Assembly (NCBI GenBank): GCA_037893225.1
Contig: JAZGUH010000087.1
Location: 496,001-560,000, forward strand
Direction: 5' to 3'
Length of the DNA: 64,000 bases
Source of the DNA: Hippasteria phrygiana
Taxonomy: Eukaryota; Echinodermata; Asteroidea; Valvatida; Goniasteridae
Every line of letters begins with the position of its first letter. The stretch's first letter is position 1. The notes beneath the pieces are model-generated. The model did not search any database and was not told the origin of the DNA. It saw nothing but the letters and a program-made list of their open reading frames with translations. Both the position numbers and the translations under genes were made by a program. Below are positions 40,478 to 55,039 of the stretch, piece after piece.

Positions 40478-43028
40478 AGAGTTAAAACTTGTGGAGAAAA
40501 TTCAAACCTCGCAATGTTTATTTTCTTTCCGGCCAACATCTGTGTGCATATTACCTTCTATTTATTGCTCCATGCCTGTCAAATTCCCTGGGGTATGGAC
40601 TTGCTTTACTCATTCATAATTGCATGAAATATCAACCAAATGCAGTAATTTTGACATGTATGGATAGCTTAGATCTGGCGCTACATGTTGCAATTATCGG
40701 CGGCTTCTTAGAGTTAAAACTTGTTGAGAAAATTCAAACCTCGCAATGTTTATTTTCTTTCCGGCCAACATCTGTGTGCATATTACCTTCTATTTATTGC
40801 TCCATGCCTGTCAAATTCCCTGGGGTATGGACTTGCTTTACTCATTCATAATTGCATGAAATATCAACCAAATGCAGTAATTTTGACATGTATGTATAGC
40901 TTAGATCTGGCGCTACATGTTGCAATTATCGGCGGCTTCCCAGAGTTAAAACTTGTGGAGAAAATTCAAACCTCGCAATGTTTATTTTCTTTCCAGCCAA
41001 CATCTGTGTGCATATTACCGTCTATTTATTGCTCCATGCATGTCAAATTCCCTGGGGTATGGACTTGCTTTACTCATTCATAATTGCATGAAATATCAAC
41101 CAAATTCAGTAATTTTGACATGTATGGATAGCATAGATCTGGCGCTACATGTTGCAATTATCGGCGGCTTCTTAGAGTTAACACTTGTGGAGAAAATTCA
41201 AACCTCGCAATGTTTATTTTCTTTCCAGCCAACATCTGTGTGCATATTACCGTCTATTTATTGCTCCATGCATGTCAAATTCCCTGGGGTATGGACTTGC
41301 TTTACTCATTCATAATTGCATGAAATATCAACCAAATTCAGTAATTTTGACATGTATGGATAGCATAGATCTGGCGCTACGTGTTGCAATTATCGGCGGC
41401 TTCTTAGAGTTAAAACTTGTGGAGAAAATTCAAACCTCGCAATGTTTATTTTCTTTCCGGCCAACATCTGTGTGCATATTACCTTCTATTTATTGCTCCA
41501 TGCCTGTCAAATTCCCTGGGGTATGGACTTGCTTTACTCATTCATAATTGCATGAAATATCAACCAAATGCAGTAATTTTGACATGTATGTATAGCTTAG
41601 ATCTGGCGCTACATGTTGCAATTATCGGCGGCTTCCCAGAGTTAAAACTTGTGGAGAAAAATCAAACCTCGCAATGTTTATTTTCTTTCCAGCCAACATC
41701 TGTGTGCATATTACCGTCTATTTATTGCTCCATGCATGTCAAATTCCCTGGGGTATGGACTTGCTTTACTCATTCATAATTGCATGAAATATCAACCAAA
41801 TTCAGTAATTTTGACATGTATGGATAGCATAGATCTGGCGCTACATGTTGCAATTATCGGCGGCTTCTTAGAGTTAACACTTGTGGAGAAAATTCAAACC
41901 TCGCAATGTTTATTTTCTTTCCGGCCAACATCTGTGTACATGTTACCGTCTATTTATTGCTCCATGCCTGTCAAATTCCCTGGGGTATGGACTTGCTTTA
42001 CTCATTCATAATTGCATGAAATATCAACCAAATTCAGTAATTTTGACATGTATGGATAGCTTAGATCTGGCGCTACATGTTGCAATTATCGGCGGCTTCT
42101 TAGAGTTAAAACTTGTGGAGAAAATTCAAACCTCGCAATGTTTATTTTCTTTCCGGCCAACATCTGTGTGCATATTACCTTCTATTTATTGCTCCATGCC
42201 TGTCAAATTCCCCAGGGTATGACTTGCTTTACTCATTCATAATTGCATGAAATATCAACCAAATTCAGTAATTTTGACATGTATGGATAGCTTAGATCTG
42301 GCGCTACATGTTGCAATCATCGGCGGCTTCCCAGAGTTAAAACGTGTGGAGAAAATTCAAACCTCGCAATGTTAATTTTCTTTCCGGCCAACATCTGTGT
42401 ACATATTACCGTCTATTTATTGCTCCATGCCTGTCAAATTCCCTGGGGTATGGACTTGCTTTACTCATTCATAATTGCATGAAATATCAACCAAATGCAG
42501 TAATTTTGACATGTATGTATAGCTTAGATCTGGCGCTACATGTTGCAATTATCGGCGGCTTCCCAGAGTTAAAACTTGTGGAGAAAATTCAAACCTCGCA
42601 ATGTTTATTTTCTTTCCAGCCAACATCTGTGTGCATATTACCGTCTATTTATTGCTCCATGCATGTCAAATTCCCTGGGGTATGGACTTGCTTTACTCAT
42701 TCATAATTGCATGAAATATCAACCAAATTCAGTAATTTTGACATGTATGGATAGCATAGATCTGACGCTACATGTTGCAATTATCGGCGGCTTCTTAGAG
42801 TTAACACTTGTGGAGAAAATTCAAACCTCGCAATGTTTATTTTCTTTCCGGCCAACATCTGTGTACATGTTACCGTCTATTTATTGCTCCATGCCTGTCA
42901 AATTCCCTGGGGTATGGACTTGCTTTACTCATTCATAATTGCATGAAATATCAACCAAATTCAGTAATTTTGACATGTATGGATAGCTTAGATCTGGCGC
43001 TACATGTTGCAATTATCGGCGGCTTCCC
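40478..43028 (+). repeat. 2,551 bp tandem duplication, copy 1 (11 monomers)
   Basis: Rare variants shared with copy 2 are t at 40725 (cttgttgag), g in gctacgtg near 41381, a at 41661 (aaaaatc) and a at 42765 (tctgacg). The length is 11 x 232 - 1. The only difference noticed is cc at 43027-43028 where the equivalent positions 40476-40477 and 45578-45579 are tt. Confidence 0.88.
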
Positions 43029-45579
43029 AGAGTTAAAACTTGTGGAGAAAATTCAAACCTCGCAATGTTTATTTTCTTTCCGGCCAACATCTGTGTGCAT
43101 ATTACCTTCTATTTATTGCTCCATGCCTGTCAAATTCCCTGGGGTATGGACTTGCTTTACTCATTCATAATTGCATGAAATATCAACCAAATGCAGTAAT
43201 TTTGACATGTATGGATAGCTTAGATCTGGCGCTACATGTTGCAATTATCGGCGGCTTCTTAGAGTTAAAACTTGTTGAGAAAATTCAAACCTCGCAATGT
43301 TTATTTTCTTTCCGGCCAACATCTGTGTGCATATTACCTTCTATTTATTGCTCCATGCCTGTCAAATTCCCTGGGGTATGGACTTGCTTTACTCATTCAT
43401 AATTGCATGAAATATCAACCAAATGCAGTAATTTTGACATGTATGTATAGCTTAGATCTGGCGCTACATGTTGCAATTATCGGCGGCTTCCCAGAGTTAA
43501 AACTTGTGGAGAAAATTCAAACCTCGCAATGTTTATTTTCTTTCCAGCCAACATCTGTGTGCATATTACCGTCTATTTATTGCTCCATGCATGTCAAATT
43601 CCCTGGGGTATGGACTTGCTTTACTCATTCATAATTGCATGAAATATCAACCAAATTCAGTAATTTTGACATGTATGGATAGCATAGATCTGGCGCTACA
43701 TGTTGCAATTATCGGCGGCTTCTTAGAGTTAACACTTGTGGAGAAAATTCAAACCTCGCAATGTTTATTTTCTTTCCAGCCAACATCTGTGTGCATATTA
43801 CCGTCTATTTATTGCTCCATGCATGTCAAATTCCCTGGGGTATGGACTTGCTTTACTCATTCATAATTGCATGAAATATCAACCAAATTCAGTAATTTTG
43901 ACATGTATGGATAGCATAGATCTGGCGCTACGTGTTGCAATTATCGGCGGCTTCTTAGAGTTAAAACTTGTGGAGAAAATTCAAACCTCGCAATGTTTAT
44001 TTTCTTTCCGGCCAACATCTGTGTGCATATTACCTTCTATTTATTGCTCCATGCCTGTCAAATTCCCTGGGGTATGGACTTGCTTTACTCATTCATAATT
44101 GCATGAAATATCAACCAAATGCAGTAATTTTGACATGTATGTATAGCTTAGATCTGGCGCTACATGTTGCAATTATCGGCGGCTTCCCAGAGTTAAAACT
44201 TGTGGAGAAAAATCAAACCTCGCAATGTTTATTTTCTTTCCAGCCAACATCTGTGTGCATATTACCGTCTATTTATTGCTCCATGCATGTCAAATTCCCT
44301 GGGGTATGGACTTGCTTTACTCATTCATAATTGCATGAAATATCAACCAAATTCAGTAATTTTGACATGTATGGATAGCATAGATCTGGCGCTACATGTT
44401 GCAATTATCGGCGGCTTCTTAGAGTTAACACTTGTGGAGAAAATTCAAACCTCGCAATGTTTATTTTCTTTCCGGCCAACATCTGTGTACATGTTACCGT
44501 CTATTTATTGCTCCATGCCTGTCAAATTCCCTGGGGTATGGACTTGCTTTACTCATTCATAATTGCATGAAATATCAACCAAATTCAGTAATTTTGACAT
44601 GTATGGATAGCTTAGATCTGGCGCTACATGTTGCAATTATCGGCGGCTTCTTAGAGTTAAAACTTGTGGAGAAAATTCAAACCTCGCAATGTTTATTTTC
44701 TTTCCGGCCAACATCTGTGTGCATATTACCTTCTATTTATTGCTCCATGCCTGTCAAATTCCCCAGGGTATGACTTGCTTTACTCATTCATAATTGCATG
44801 AAATATCAACCAAATTCAGTAATTTTGACATGTATGGATAGCTTAGATCTGGCGCTACATGTTGCAATCATCGGCGGCTTCCCAGAGTTAAAACGTGTGG
44901 AGAAAATTCAAACCTCGCAATGTTAATTTTCTTTCCGGCCAACATCTGTGTACATATTACCGTCTATTTATTGCTCCATGCCTGTCAAATTCCCTGGGGT
45001 ATGGACTTGCTTTACTCATTCATAATTGCATGAAATATCAACCAAATGCAGTAATTTTGACATGTATGTATAGCTTAGATCTGGCGCTACATGTTGCAAT
45101 TATCGGCGGCTTCCCAGAGTTAAAACTTGTGGAGAAAATTCAAACCTCGCAATGTTTATTTTCTTTCCAGCCAACATCTGTGTGCATATTACCGTCTATT
45201 TATTGCTCCATGCATGTCAAATTCCCTGGGGTATGGACTTGCTTTACTCATTCATAATTGCATGAAATATCAACCAAATTCAGTAATTTTGACATGTATG
45301 GATAGCATAGATCTGACGCTACATGTTGCAATTATCGGCGGCTTCTTAGAGTTAACACTTGTGGAGAAAATTCAAACCTCGCAATGTTTATTTTCTTTCC
45401 GGCCAACATCTGTGTACATGTTACCGTCTATTTATTGCTCCATGCCTGTCAAATTCCCTGGGGTATGGACTTGCTTTACTCATTCATAATTGCATGAAAT
45501 ATCAACCAAATTCAGTAATTTTGACATGTATGGATAGCTTAGATCTGGCGCTACATGTTGCAATTATCGGCGGCTTCTT
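43029..45579 (+). repeat. 2,551 bp tandem duplication, copy 2
   Basis: It shares the markers at 43276, about 43932, 44212 and 45316 with copy 1. Similarity continues to about 45690, where this side has the short ccccaggg form and the other the full-length form. Confidence 0.88.
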
Positions 45580-48500
45580 AGAGTTAAAACTTGTGGAGAA
45601 AATTCAAACCTCGCAATGTTTATTTTCTTTCCGGCCAACATCTGTGTGCATATTACCTTCTATTTATTGCTCCATGCCTGTCAAATTCCCCAGGGTATGA
45701 CTTGCTTTACTCATTCATAATTGCATGAAATATCAACCAAATTCAGTAATTTTGACATGTATGGATAGCTTAGATCTGGCGCTACATGTTGCAATCATCG
45801 GCGGCTTCCCAGAGTTAAAACGTGTGGAGAAAATTCAAACCTCGCAATGTTAATTTTCTTTCCGGCCAACATCTGTGTACATATTACCGTCTATTTATTG
45901 CTCCATGCATGTCAAATTCCCTGGGGTATGGACTTGCTTTATTCATTCATAATTGCATGAAATATCAACCAAATGCAGTATTTTTGACATGTATGGATAG
46001 CTTAGATCTGGCGCTACATGTTGCAATTATCGGCGGCTTCTTAGAGTTAACACTTGTGGAGAAAATTCAAACCTCGCAATGTTTATTTTCTTTCCGGCCA
46101 ACATCTGTGTGCATATTACCTTCTATTTATTGCTCCATGCCTGTCAAATTCCCTGGGGTATGGACTTGCTTTACTCATTCATAATTGCATGAAATATCAA
46201 CCAAATGCAGTAATTTTGACATGTATGTATAGCTTAGATCTGGCGCTACATGTTGCAATTATCGGCGGCTTCCCAGAGTTAAAACTTGTGGAGAAAATTC
46301 AAACCTCGCAATGTTTATTTTCTTTCCGGCCAACATCTGTGTACATGTTACCGTCTATTTATTGCTCCATGCCTGTCAAATTCCCTGGGGTATGGACTTG
46401 CTTTACTCATTCATAATTGCATGAAATATCAACCAAATACAGTAATATTGACATGTAAGGATAGCTTAGATCTGGCGCTACATGTTGCAATTATCGGCGG
46501 CTTCTTAGAGTTAAAACTTGTGGAGAAAATTCAAACCTCGCAATGTTTATTTTCTTTCCGGCCAACATCTGTGTGCATATTACCTTCTATTTATTGCTCC
46601 ATGCCTGTCAAATTCCCTGGGGTATGGACTTGCTTTACTCATTCATAATTGCATGAAATATCAACCAAATTCAGTAATTTTGACATGTATGGATAGCTTA
46701 GATCTGGCGCTACATGTTGCAATTATCGGCGGCTTCTTAGAGTTAAAACTTGTGGAGAAAATTCAAACCTCGCAATGTTTATTTTCTTTCCGGCCAACAT
46801 CTGTGTGCATATTACCTTCTATTTATTGCTCCATGCCTGTCAAATTCCCCAGGGTATGACTTGCTTTACTCATTCATAATTGCATGAAATATCAACCAAA
46901 TTCAGTAATTTTGACATGTATGGATAGCTTAGATCTGGCGCTACATGTTGCAATCATCGGCGGCTTCCCAGAGTTAAAACGTGTGGAGAAAATTCAAACC
47001 TCGCAATGTTAATTTTCTTTCCGGCCAACATCTGTGTACATATTACCGTCTATTTATTGCTCCATGCATGTCAAATTCCCTGGGGTATGGACTTGCTTTA
47101 TTCATTCATAATTGCATGAAATATCAACCAAATGCAGTATTTTTGACATGTATGGATAGCTTAGATCTGGCGCTACATGTTGCAATTATCGGCGGCTTCT
47201 TAGAGTTAACACTTGTGGAGAAAATTCAAACCTCGCAATGTTTATTTTCTTTCCGGCCAACATCTGTGTACATGTTACCGTCTATTTATTGCTCCATGCC
47301 TGTCAAATTCCCTGGGGTATGGACTTGCTTTACTCATTCATAATTGCATGAAATATCAACCAAATACAGTAATTTTGACATGTATGGATAGCTTAGATCT
47401 GGCGCTACATGTTGCAATTATCGGCGGCTTCTTAGAGTTAAAACTTGTGGAGAAAATTCAAACCTCGCAATGTTTATTTTCTTTCCGGCCAACATCTGTG
47501 TGCATATTACCTTCTATTTATTGCTCCATGCCTGTCAAATTCCCCAGGGTATGACTTGCTTTACTCATTCATAATTGCATGAAATATCAACCAAATTCAG
47601 TAATTTTGACATGTATGGATAGCTTAGATCTGGCGCTACATGTTGCAATTATCGGCGGCTTCTTAGAGTTAACACTTGTGGAGAAAATTCGAACCTCGCA
47701 ATGTTTATTTTCTTTCCGGCCAACATCTGTGTACATGTTACCGTCTATTTATTGCTCCATGCCTGTCAAATTCCCTGGGGTATGGACTTGCTTTACTCAT
47801 TCATAATTGCATGAAATATCAACCAAATTCAGTAATTTTGACATGTATGGATAGCTTAGATCTGGCGCTACATGTTGCAATCATCGGCGGCTTCCCAGAG
47901 TTAAAACTTGTGGAGAAAATTCGAACCTCGCAATGTTTATTTTCTTTCCGGCCAACATCTGTGTACATGTTACCGTCTATTTATTGCTCCATGCCTGTCA
48001 AATTCCCTGGGGTATGGACTTGCTTTACTCATTCATAATTGCATGAAATATCAACCAAATTCAGTAATTTTGACATGTATGGATAGCTTAGATCTGGCGC
48101 TACATGTTGCAATTATCGGCGGCTTCTTAGAGTTAAAACTTGTGGAGAAAATTCAAACCTCGCAATGTTTATTTTCTTTCCGGCCAACATCTGTGTGCAT
48201 ATTACCTTCTATTTATTGCTCCATGCCTGTCAAATTCCCCAGGGTATGACTTGCTTTACTCATTCATAATTGCATGAAATATCAACCAAATTCAGTAATT
48301 TTGACATGTATGGATAGCTTAGATCTGGCGCTACATGTTGCAATCATCGGCGGCTTCCCAGAGTTAAAACGTGTGGAGAAAATTCAAACCTCGCAATGTT
48401 AATTTTCTTTCCGGCCAACATCTGTGTACATATTACCGTCTATTTATTGCTCCATGCATGTCAAATTCCCTGGGGTATGGACTTGCTTTATTCATTCATA

Positions 48501-49364
48501 ATTGCATGAAATATCAACCAAATGCAGTATTTTTGACATGTATGGATAGCTTAGATCTGGCGCTACATGTTGCAATTATCGGCGGCTTCTTAGAGTTAAC
48601 ACTTGTGGAGAAAATTCAAACCTCGCAATGTTAATTTTCTTTCCGGCCAACATCTGTGTACATGTTACCGTCTATTTATTGCTCCATGCCTGTCAAATTC
48701 CCTGGGGTATGGACTTGCTTTACTCATTCATAATTGCATGAAATATCAACCAAATACAGTAATTTTGACATGTATGGATAGCTTAGATCTGGCGCTACAT
48801 GTTGCAATTATCGGCGGCTTCTTAGAGTTAAAACTTGTGGAGAAAATTCAAACCTCGCAATGTTTATTTTCTTTCCGGCCAACATCTGTGTGCATATTAC
48901 CTTCTATTTATTGCTCCATGCCTGTCAAATTCCCCAGGGTATGACTTGCTTTACTCATTCATAATTGCATGAAATATCAACCAAATTCAGTAATTTTGAC
49001 ATGTATGGATAGCTTAGATCTGGCGCTACATGTTGCAATCATCGGCGGCTTCCCAGAGTTAAAACTTGTGGAGAAAATTCAAACCTCGCAATGTTAATTT
49101 TCTTTCCGGCCAACATCTGTGTACATATTACCGTCTATTTATTGCTCCATGCATGTCAAATTCCCTGGGGTATGGACTTGCTTTATTCATTCATAATTGC
49201 ATGAAATATCAACCAAATGCAGTATTTTTGACATGTATGGATAGCTTAGATCTGGCGCTACATGTTGCAATTATCGGCGGCTTCTTAGAGTTAACACTTG
49301 TGGAGAAAATTCAAACCTCGCAATGTTTATTTTCTTTCCAGCCAACATCTGTGTGCATATTACG
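43803..49364 (+). repeat. 5,562 bp segmental duplication, copy 1 (24 monomers)
   Basis: The block recurs directly downstream at offset 5,562 (24 x 232 - 6, with six short monomers). Shared rare variants are a at 44212, a at 45316, a at 46458 (gtaagg) and a at 48633 (a C monomer with B-type tgttaat). A private a near 46446 (taatattg) is only in this copy. Confidence 0.93.
47579..48968 (+). repeat. 1,390 bp HOR with TAA-type C monomer
   Basis: Standard order. The C monomer has a at 48633, giving the tgttaatttt form normally restricted to B. Confidence 0.9.
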
Positions 49365-52300
49365 GTCTATTTATTGCTCCATGCATGTCAAATTCCCTGG
49401 GGTATGGACTTGCTTTACTCATTCATAATTGCATGAAATATCAACCAAATTCAGTAATTTTGACATGTATGGATAGCATAGATCTGGCGCTACGTGTTGC
49501 AATTATCGGCGGCTTCTTAGAGTTAAAACTTGTGGAGAAAATTCAAACCTCGCAATGTTTATTTTCTTTCCGGCCAACATCTGTGTGCATATTACCTTCT
49601 ATTTATTGCTCCATGCCTGTCAAATTCCCTGGGGTATGGACTTGCTTTACTCATTCATAATTGCATGAAATATCAACCAAATGCAGTAATTTTGACATGT
49701 ATGTATAGCTTAGATCTGGCGCTACATGTTGCAATTATCGGCGGCTTCCCAGAGTTAAAACTTGTGGAGAAAAATCAAACCTCGCAATGTTTATTTTCTT
49801 TCCAGCCAACATCTGTGTGCATATTACCGTCTATTTATTGCTCCATGCATGTCAAATTCCCTGGGGTATGGACTTGCTTTACTCATTCATAATTGCATGA
49901 AATATCAACCAAATTCAGTAATTTTGACATGTATGGATAGCATAGATCTGGCGCTACATGTTGCAATTATCGGCGGCTTCTTAGAGTTAACACTTGTGGA
50001 GAAAATTCAAACCTCGCAATGTTTATTTTCTTTCCGGCCAACATCTGTGTACATGTTACCGTCTATTTATTGCTCCATGCCTGTCAAATTCCCTGGGGTA
50101 TGGACTTGCTTTACTCATTCATAATTGCATGAAATATCAACCAAATTCAGTAATTTTGACATGTATGGATAGCTTAGATCTGGCGCTACATGTTGCAATT
50201 ATCGGCGGCTTCTTAGAGTTAAAACTTGTGGAGAAAATTCAAACCTCGCAATGTTTATTTTCTTTCCGGCCAACATCTGTGTGCATATTACCTTCTATTT
50301 ATTGCTCCATGCCTGTCAAATTCCCCAGGGTATGACTTGCTTTACTCATTCATAATTGCATGAAATATCAACCAAATTCAGTAATTTTGACATGTATGGA
50401 TAGCTTAGATCTGGCGCTACATGTTGCAATCATCGGCGGCTTCCCAGAGTTAAAACGTGTGGAGAAAATTCAAACCTCGCAATGTTAATTTTCTTTCCGG
50501 CCAACATCTGTGTACATATTACCGTCTATTTATTGCTCCATGCCTGTCAAATTCCCTGGGGTATGGACTTGCTTTACTCATTCATAATTGCATGAAATAT
50601 CAACCAAATGCAGTAATTTTGACATGTATGTATAGCTTAGATCTGGCGCTACATGTTGCAATTATCGGCGGCTTCCCAGAGTTAAAACTTGTGGAGAAAA
50701 TTCAAACCTCGCAATGTTTATTTTCTTTCCAGCCAACATCTGTGTGCATATTACCGTCTATTTATTGCTCCATGCATGTCAAATTCCCTGGGGTATGGAC
50801 TTGCTTTACTCATTCATAATTGCATGAAATATCAACCAAATTCAGTAATTTTGACATGTATGGATAGCATAGATCTGACGCTACATGTTGCAATTATCGG
50901 CGGCTTCTTAGAGTTAACACTTGTGGAGAAAATTCAAACCTCGCAATGTTTATTTTCTTTCCGGCCAACATCTGTGTACATGTTACCGTCTATTTATTGC
51001 TCCATGCCTGTCAAATTCCCTGGGGTATGGACTTGCTTTACTCATTCATAATTGCATGAAATATCAACCAAATTCAGTAATTTTGACATGTATGGATAGC
51101 TTAGATCTGGCGCTACATGTTGCAATTATCGGCGGCTTCTTAGAGTTAAAACTTGTGGAGAAAATTCAAACCTCGCAATGTTTATTTTCTTTCCGGCCAA
51201 CATCTGTGTGCATATTACCTTCTATTTATTGCTCCATGCCTGTCAAATTCCCCAGGGTATGACTTGCTTTACTCATTCATAATTGCATGAAATATCAACC
51301 AAATTCAGTAATTTTGACATGTATGGATAGCTTAGATCTGGCGCTACATGTTGCAATCATCGGCGGCTTCCCAGAGTTAAAACGTGTGGAGAAAATTCAA
51401 ACCTCGCAATGTTAATTTTCTTTCCGGCCAACATCTGTGTACATATTACCGTCTATTTATTGCTCCATGCATGTCAAATTCCCTGGGGTATGGACTTGCT
51501 TTATTCATTCATAATTGCATGAAATATCAACCAAATGCAGTATTTTTGACATGTATGGATAGCTTAGATCTGGCGCTACATGTTGCAATTATCGGCGGCT
51601 TCTTAGAGTTAACACTTGTGGAGAAAATTCAAACCTCGCAATGTTTATTTTCTTTCCGGCCAACATCTGTGTGCATATTACCTTCTATTTATTGCTCCAT
51701 GCCTGTCAAATTCCCTGGGGTATGGACTTGCTTTACTCATTCATAATTGCATGAAATATCAACCAAATGCAGTAATTTTGACATGTATGTATAGCTTAGA
51801 TCTGGCGCTACATGTTGCAATTATCGGCGGCTTCCCAGAGTTAAAACTTGTGGAGAAAATTCAAACCTCGCAATGTTTATTTTCTTTCCGGCCAACATCT
51901 GTGTACATGTTACCGTCTATTTATTGCTCCATGCCTGTCAAATTCCCTGGGGTATGGACTTGCTTTACTCATTCATAATTGCATGAAATATCAACCAAAT
52001 ACAGTAATTTTGACATGTAAGGATAGCTTAGATCTGGCGCTACATGTTGCAATTATCGGCGGCTTCTTAGAGTTAAAACTTGTGGAGAAAATTCAAACCT
52101 CGCAATGTTTATTTTCTTTCCGGCCAACATCTGTGTGCATATTACCTTCTATTTATTGCTCCATGCCTGTCAAATTCCCTGGGGTATGGACTTGCTTTAC
52201 TCATTCATAATTGCATGAAATATCAACCAAATTCAGTAATTTTGACATGTATGGATAGCTTAGATCTGGCGCTACATGTTGCAATTATCGGCGGCTTCTT

Positions 52301-53140
52301 AGAGTTAAAACTTGTGGAGAAAATTCAAACCTCGCAATGTTTATTTTCTTTCCGGCCAACATCTGTGTGCATATTACCTTCTATTTATTGCTCCATGCCT
52401 GTCAAATTCCCCAGGGTATGACTTGCTTTACTCATTCATAATTGCATGAAATATCAACCAAATTCAGTAATTTTGACATGTATGGATAGCTTAGATCTGG
52501 CGCTACATGTTGCAATCATCGGCGGCTTCCCAGAGTTAAAACGTGTGGAGAAAATTCAAACCTCGCAATGTTAATTTTCTTTCCGGCCAACATCTGTGTA
52601 CATATTACCGTCTATTTATTGCTCCATGCATGTCAAATTCCCTGGGGTATGGACTTGCTTTATTCATTCATAATTGCATGAAATATGAACCAAATGCAGT
52701 ATTTTTGACATGTATGGATAGCTTAGATCTGGCGCTACATGTTGCAATTATCGGCGGCTTCTTAGAGTTAACACTTGTGGAGAAAATTCAAACCTCGCAA
52801 TGTTTATTTTCTTTCCGGCCAACATCTGTGTACATGTTACCGTCTATTTATTGCTCCATGCCTGTCAAATTCCCTGGGGTATGGACTTGCTTTACTCATT
52901 CATAATTGCATGAAATATCAACCAAATACAGTAATTTTGACATGTATGGATAGCTTAGATCTGGCGCTACATGTTGCAATTATCGGCGGCTTCTTAGAGT
53001 TAAAACTTGTGGAGAAAATTCAAACCTCGCAATGTTTATTTTCTTTCCGGCCAACATCTGTGTGCATATTACCTTCTATTTATTGCTCCATGCCTGTCAA
53101 ATTCCCCAGGGTATGACTTGCTTTACTCATTCATAATTGC
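48969..53140 (+). repeat. Mosaic stretch of I, Y, A, B, C and D monomers
   Basis: No standard HOR is present in these 4.2 kb. The monomer order follows 43.8-47.6 kb exactly from 49365 onward. Rare markers aaaaatc (49774), tctgacg (50878) and gtaagg (52020) are all present. Confidence 0.85.
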
Positions 53141-55039
53141 ATGAAATATCAACCAAATTCAGTAATTTTGACATGTATGGATAGCTTAGATCTGGCGCTA
53201 CATGTTGCAATTATCGGCGGCTTCTTAGAGTTAACACTTGTGGAGAAAATTCGAACCTCGCAATGTTTATTTTCTTTCCGGCCAACATCTGTGTACATGT
53301 TACCGTCTATTTATTGCTCCATGCCTGTCAAATTCCCTGGGGTATGGACTTGCTTTACTCATTCATAATTGCATGAAATATCAACCAAATTCAGTAATTT
53401 TGACATGTATGGATAGCTTAGATCTGGCGCTACATGTTGCAATCATCGGCGGCTTCCCAGAGTTAAAACTTGTGGAGAAAATTCGAACCTCGCAATGTTT
53501 ATTTTCTTTCCGGCCAACATCTGTGTACATGTTACCGTCTATTTATTGCTCCATGCCTGTCAAATTCCCTGGGGTATGGACTTGCTTTACTCATTCATAA
53601 TTGCATGAAATATCAACCAAATTCAGTAATTTTGACATGTATGGATAGCTTAGATCTGGCGCTACATGTTGCAATTATCGGCGGCTTCTTAGAGTTAAAA
53701 CTTGTGGAGAAAATTCAAACCTCGCAATGTTTATTTTCTTTCCGGCCAACATCTGTGTGCATATTACCTTCTATTTATTGCTCCATGCCTGTCAAATTCC
53801 CCAGGGTATGACTTGCTTTACTCATTCATAATTGCATGAAATATCAACCAAATTCAGTAATTTTGACATGTATGGATAGCTTAGATCTGGCGCTACATGT
53901 TGCAATCATCGGCGGCTTCCCAGAGTTAAAACGTGTGGAGAAAATTCAAACCTCGCAATGTTAATTTTCTTTCCGGCCAACATCTGTGTACATATTACCG
54001 TCTATTTATTGCTCCATGCATGTCAAATTCCCTGGGGTATGGACTTGCTTTATTCATTCATAATTGCATGAAATATCAACCAAATGCAGTATTTTTGACA
54101 TGTATGGATAGCTTAGATCTGGCGCTACATGTTGCAATTATCGGCGGCTTCTTAGAGTTAACACTTGTGGAGAAAATTCAAACCTCGCAATGTTAATTTT
54201 CTTTCCGGCCAACATCTGTGTACATGTTACCGTCTATTTATTGCTCCATGCCTGTCAAATTCCCTGGGGTATGGACTTGCTTTACTCATTCATAATTGCA
54301 TGAAATATCAACCAAATACAGTAATTTTGACATGTATGGATAGCTTAGATCTGGCGCTACATGTTGCAATTATCGGCGGCTTCTTAGAGTTAAAACTTGT
54401 GGAGAAAATTCAAACCTCGCAATGTTTATTTTCTTTCCGGCCAACATCTGTGTGCATATTACCTTCTATTTATTGCTCCATGCCTGTCAAATTCCCCAGG
54501 GTATGACTTGCTTTACTCATTCATAATTGCATGAAATATCAACCAAATTCAGTAATTTTGACATGTATGGATAGCTTAGATCTGGCGCTACATGTTGCAA
54601 TCATCGGCGGCTTCCCAGAGTTAAAACTTGTGGAGAAAATTCAAACCTCGCAATGTTAATTTTCTTTCCGGCCAACATCTGTGTACATATTACCGTCTAT
54701 TTATTGCTCCATGCATGTCAAATTCCCTGGGGTATGGACTTGCTTTATTCATTCATAATTGCATGAAATATCAACCAAATGCAGTATTTTTGACATGTAT
54801 GGATAGCTTAGATCTGGCGCTACATGTTGCAATTATCGGCGGCTTCTTAGAGTTAACACTTGTGGAGAAAATTCAAACCTCGCAATGTTTATTTTCTTTC
54901 CAGCCAACATCTGTGTGCATATTACGGTCTATTTATTGCTCCATGCATGTCAAATTCCCTGGGGTATGGACTTGCTTTACTCATTCATAATTGCATGAAA
55001 TATCAACCAAATTCAGTAATTTTGACATGTATGGATAGC
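49365..55039 (+). repeat. 5,562 bp segmental duplication, copy 2
   Basis: It matches copy 1 through 55039, where base 46 is t at 55040 against a at 49478. Markers recur at 49774, 50878, 52020 and 54195. A private g at 52687 (atatgaacc) is specific to this copy. The junction again pairs g at base 164 (49364) with a at base 46 (49478). Confidence 0.93.
53141..54530 (+). repeat. 1,390 bp HOR with TAA-type C monomer
   Basis: This is the copy of the unit at 47579 (offset 5,562), with the same a in C (54195). Confidence 0.9.

Noticed and set aside
14604..55039. Segmental duplications as pure assembly artefacts
   Set aside because: Copies carry private differences (15305, about 46446, 52687) and lengths are exact multiples of the monomer. 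Artefact is less likely but cannot be excluded without reads.
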